A stretch of 43,688 bases of DNA from an uncultured Prevotella sp. (GTDB lineage Bacteria; Bacteroidota; Bacteroidia; Bacteroidales; Bacteroidaceae): positions 1 to 43,688 of the forward strand of contig CAJOCR010000018.1 in NCBI GenBank assembly GCA_905236755.1. The letters are read 5' to 3'. The notes under the pieces are model-generated. The model had not been told where the DNA came from and made no database searches. It worked only from the letters and a program-made list of their open reading frames with translations. Shown one piece after another: positions 42,086 to 43,688 of this stretch (its first letter is position 1; every line of letters starts with the position of its first letter). The translations under genes and the position numbers were made by a program.

Positions 42086-42637
42086 ATGAGACTATTATTT
42101 ATATATATCCTTGCATTAGTTCATATTAGCATGTATGGACAAGTAAATGTAAACGATTTTGTTGTCAAAGACGTTTATTACATATCAATTGATATCAGCT
42201 CAAATAATAATTATCCTATTATGTTTGATGCTGTTTTAAACAAAAAGGATTCATTATTGATAGATACCAATAACAAAGAGAGTTTTATTACTGGCATTTT
42301 ACAAAATTCAATTTATGTTCCTCGTTGTTGGTCGTATGATGTTTTTTTGAAATTATATGGTGATACTGCAATTGATACTCATAACAAATTTCGTAACATG
42401 TTTTTTGATGAAATGGCAAAAAATGGAAAGAGTAAGATAATAAAACTCGCAAGTGGCGAAATGGCTAAAATCACTTTTCTTGAGTTAAAAGGAGTTTTTG
42501 TTCTGTTAGATAAAGAAATATCATTTTCCTATGGTTTGAATCAAGAAGATTATCCTCAAGTTAACAAGCCTTGTATTCCTATTGCAATAACAGAGTATGG
42601 ATCTACGAATAATTTAACTATAAAAAGCTGTCAATGA
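42086..42637 (+). CDS. Small secreted protein of unknown function
   Basis: 183 residues. Signal peptide about 1-18 (MRLLFIYILALVHISMYG, then Gln). The mature part is mixed alpha/beta with no motif I recognise; a conserved-looking middle has YVPRCWSYDVFLKLYGD. Third gene of the AT-rich set. Such sets of small secreted and membrane proteins can be immunity or accessory genes, but nothing in the sequence proves this. Confidence 0.6.
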   Translation: MRLLFIYILALVHISMYGQVNVNDFVVKDVYYISIDISSNNNYPIMFDAVLNKKDSLLIDTNNKESFITGILQNSIYVPRCWSYDVFLKLYGDTAIDTHNKFRNMFFDEMAKNGKSKIIKLASGEMAKITFLELKGVFVLLDKEISFSYGLNQEDYPQVNKPCIPIAITEYGSTNNLTIKSCQ

Positions 42638-42659
42638 AAAGCATGTTAACCTATTTTAA

Positions 42660-42746
42660 TCTCCTAAAGAAGGAGATTCTATAGATGTTTATTATGATGA
42701 AAAAAATCCTAATATAAATCTATGGAGTGGAAAATTCTATGAATAG
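42660..42746 (+). pseudogene. Fragment of a DUF3592-like protein gene
   Basis: The 28-codon frame reads PKEGDSIDVYYDEKNPN and then INLWSGKFYE before a stop. The GDS-V-YYD-KNP pattern is typical of the C-terminal end of DUF3592 membrane proteins. A stop codon precedes it directly and no start or upstream part is present, so only the tail remains. Family recognition is from pattern memory. Confidence 0.5.
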
Positions 42747-42952
42747 AGATGAATTCGTTGACGGAAGCAGAGTGCTCTACGCTTATGGTGCAAAAAGGAA
42801 CTAAATTGTGAACAGGCTATTATAGCCATCCGCATAAAGCGATAGCTTCAACTTCTTAAAGTATTAAGGAATAGAACTATGAGGTTGAAATACACAACAT
42901 GCCAGAAACAAGAAATAACGTAATACTTTTTCTCGTTTCTGACTTTTTTATA

Positions 42953-42996
42953 TTCCTTCGGGATGGTCTTAGGATGCCTTTAGGATGAATTCGGGA
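42953..42996 (+). repeat. 11-bp-period intergenic repeat, copy E
   Basis: Four units: TTCCTTCGGGA, TGGTCTTAGGA, TGCCTTTAGGA and TGAATTCGGGA. It lies just beyond the end of the convergent peroxiredoxin gene. Confidence 0.75.
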
Positions 42997-43043
42997 TGAA
43001 ATATCTATGTTTTGTGTAACATTTTCTATCGCACACACAATTG

Positions 43044-43505
43044 TCATTCTCCCAAAATTTGAGCAGCATGCTCTTTTACCTTTATTTGTTTTGAGCCAAA
43101 GATTTCGGTTACTACTCCAGCCTCATCAGCTATGAACGTAGTACGATAGACACCCATATACACTCTTCCTGCCATTTTCTTTTCGCCCCACACACCAAGC
43201 TGCTGCACCAGTTTTTTCTCTGTATCGCAGAGCAAAGGGAAAGGAAGATTATATTTCTCTATGAATTTCTTATGCGACTTGCTATCTTGAATGCTCACAC
43301 CTATTACAACATATCCAAGAGAAAGAAAACGCTCATAATTATCACGCAGGTTACACGCCTCGTTGGTACAACCAGGCGTAGAGTCCTTTGGGTAAACATA
43401 AAGCACCACTTTCTTACCCTTCAAATCACTCATTCTCCACTCCTTACCGTCTTGGTCAACTCCCAAGAACTCAGGTAACTTCTGTCCTACTTCCATATTC
43501 AACAT
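43044..43505 (-). CDS. bcp: Thiol peroxidase of the Bcp/PrxQ family
   Basis: 153 residues from the ATG at 43505. This start aligns MLNMEVGQKLPEF with the start of E. coli Bcp and lies just downstream of the -7 box, whereas the longest frame begins upstream of the promoter and in a repeat. The ATG at 43496 is a second option. Thioredoxin fold; peroxidatic Cys in DSTPGCTNEAC with the resolving Cys five residues later, the atypical 2-Cys arrangement of PrxQ. The late Arg of the active site is in YRTTFIAD. It reduces hydrogen and organic peroxides with thioredoxin in the cytoplasm. Single-gene unit. Confidence 0.92.
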   Translation of the reverse strand: MLNMEVGQKLPEFLGVDQDGKEWRMSDLKGKKVVLYVYPKDSTPGCTNEACNLRDNYERFLSLGYVVIGVSIQDSKSHKKFIEKYNLPFPLLCDTEKKLVQQLGVWGEKKMAGRVYMGVYRTTFIADEAGVVTEIFGSKQIKVKEHAAQILGE

Positions 43506-43520
43506 AATATTAGTCTGCAA

Positions 43521-43528
43521 CAAAGATA
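43521..43528 (-). promoter_or_regulatory. -7 promoter box of the peroxiredoxin gene
   Basis: TATCTTTG on the minus strand, exact consensus; predicted start near 43514, giving a leader of about 10 nt. Confidence 0.6.
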
Positions 43529-43540
43529 ATAAAAATATGC

Positions 43541-43610
43541 GCACGCCAAGGCGTGCTAAATGAAAAATGATAAATGACAAATTATAAATTACTAAAGTTT
43601 CGCAAGCGAA
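43541..43610. repeat. Two GC hairpins joined by a TAAATGATAAATG tract
   Basis: GCACGCC/GGCGTGC with loop AA (43541-43556) and TTCGC/GCGAA with loop AA (43599-43610) flank an AT tract with repeated AAATGA words. A similar hairpin-plus-TAAATGAT arrangement occurs near 7904-7932 and at the end of the PAP2 gene, so this is another instance of the dispersed intergenic material. Confidence 0.5.
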
Positions 43611-43688
43611 TTATTTTACTTGAGATTTTAAAAAGAAGAAAATGTGTATGAATGGAATACGGCTCAGAATGAGCCTATAATGATTTTG

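Larger units (their letters stand above)
42638..43043. other. 406 bp with a gene fragment and a dispersed repeat
   Basis: The first part holds a broken gene end (42660-42746) and then a 21-codon frame (MNRDEFVDGSRVLYAYGAKR and so on, near 42738) of unknown meaning. The last part holds 11-bp-period copy E (42953-42996). No intact gene is seen. Confidence 0.55.

Noticed and set aside
42738..42803. 21-codon frame after the DUF3592-like fragment
   Set aside because: It has no promoter, no family pattern and sits in decaying DNA; not reported as a gene.
43506..43580. N-terminal extension of the peroxiredoxin
   Set aside because: It is encoded by the promoter and the GC hairpin region and does not align with Bcp proteins.

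Overview
The window looks like a chromosomal piece of a gut Prevotellaceae bacterium (Prevotella/Segatella type; the genus is inference). Supporting signs are paired SusC/SusD genes, signal peptides cleaved before Gln, GH32, GH51 and GH43 enzymes, AraC-tailed membrane sensors, and promoters with the Bacteroidetes -7 box TAnnTTTG. No rRNA, tRNA or CRISPR array was seen.

Layout. 184-1765: an IS110-family element with a likely bridge RNA in its left end. 1773-4508: short hairpins and dispersed repeats, a double-domain PAP2 acid phosphatase, and a toxin-first HigB/HigA-like pair with a palindromic operator. 4529-9452: an unrecognised lipoprotein, the Na+/serine-threonine symporter SstT, a repeat-rich gap, and an exported PLP-dependent decarboxylase. 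9565-23943 (minus strand): a levan/fructan utilisation locus whose gene order matches, from memory, the Bacteroides thetaiotaomicron levan locus: sensor, SusC, SusD, surface glycan-binding lipoprotein, two GH32 enzymes, MFS sugar permease, fructokinase. 24389-40026 (plus strand): an arabinan locus with GH51 arabinofuranosidase, transmembrane sensor, SusC, SusD, surface lipoprotein and two GH43 arabinanases. 40027-43043: a repeat-rich, AT-rich accessory stretch with small orphan genes and a gene fragment. 43044-43505: a Bcp-type peroxiredoxin.

How they work together. Surface lipoproteins bind and cut levan, SusC/SusD import oligosaccharides, periplasmic GH32 releases fructose, the MFS protein imports it and fructokinase phosphorylates it. 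The arabinan locus likewise cuts arabinan with GH43 endo-enzymes and trims it with GH51. Both loci are controlled by membrane sensors with C-terminal AraC domains, but both sensors are reduced. The levan sensor keeps HisKA and receiver domains without an ATPase domain. The arabinan sensor has no kinase or receiver at all.

Most interesting signals: (1) two different candidate operator motifs, each found at two promoters of one locus at identical spacing to the -7 box (24 bp for levan, 20 bp for arabinan); (2) three 18-bp palindromes at exactly 42-bp period between the two divergent loci; (3) the reduced sensors; (4) a bridge-RNA candidate with promoter, closing stem and a 9-nt match to the IS right end; (5) a three-copy dispersed RNA-like repeat with compensatory base changes, plus an 11-bp-period intergenic repeat at five places; (6) a decarboxylase with a Sec signal peptide.
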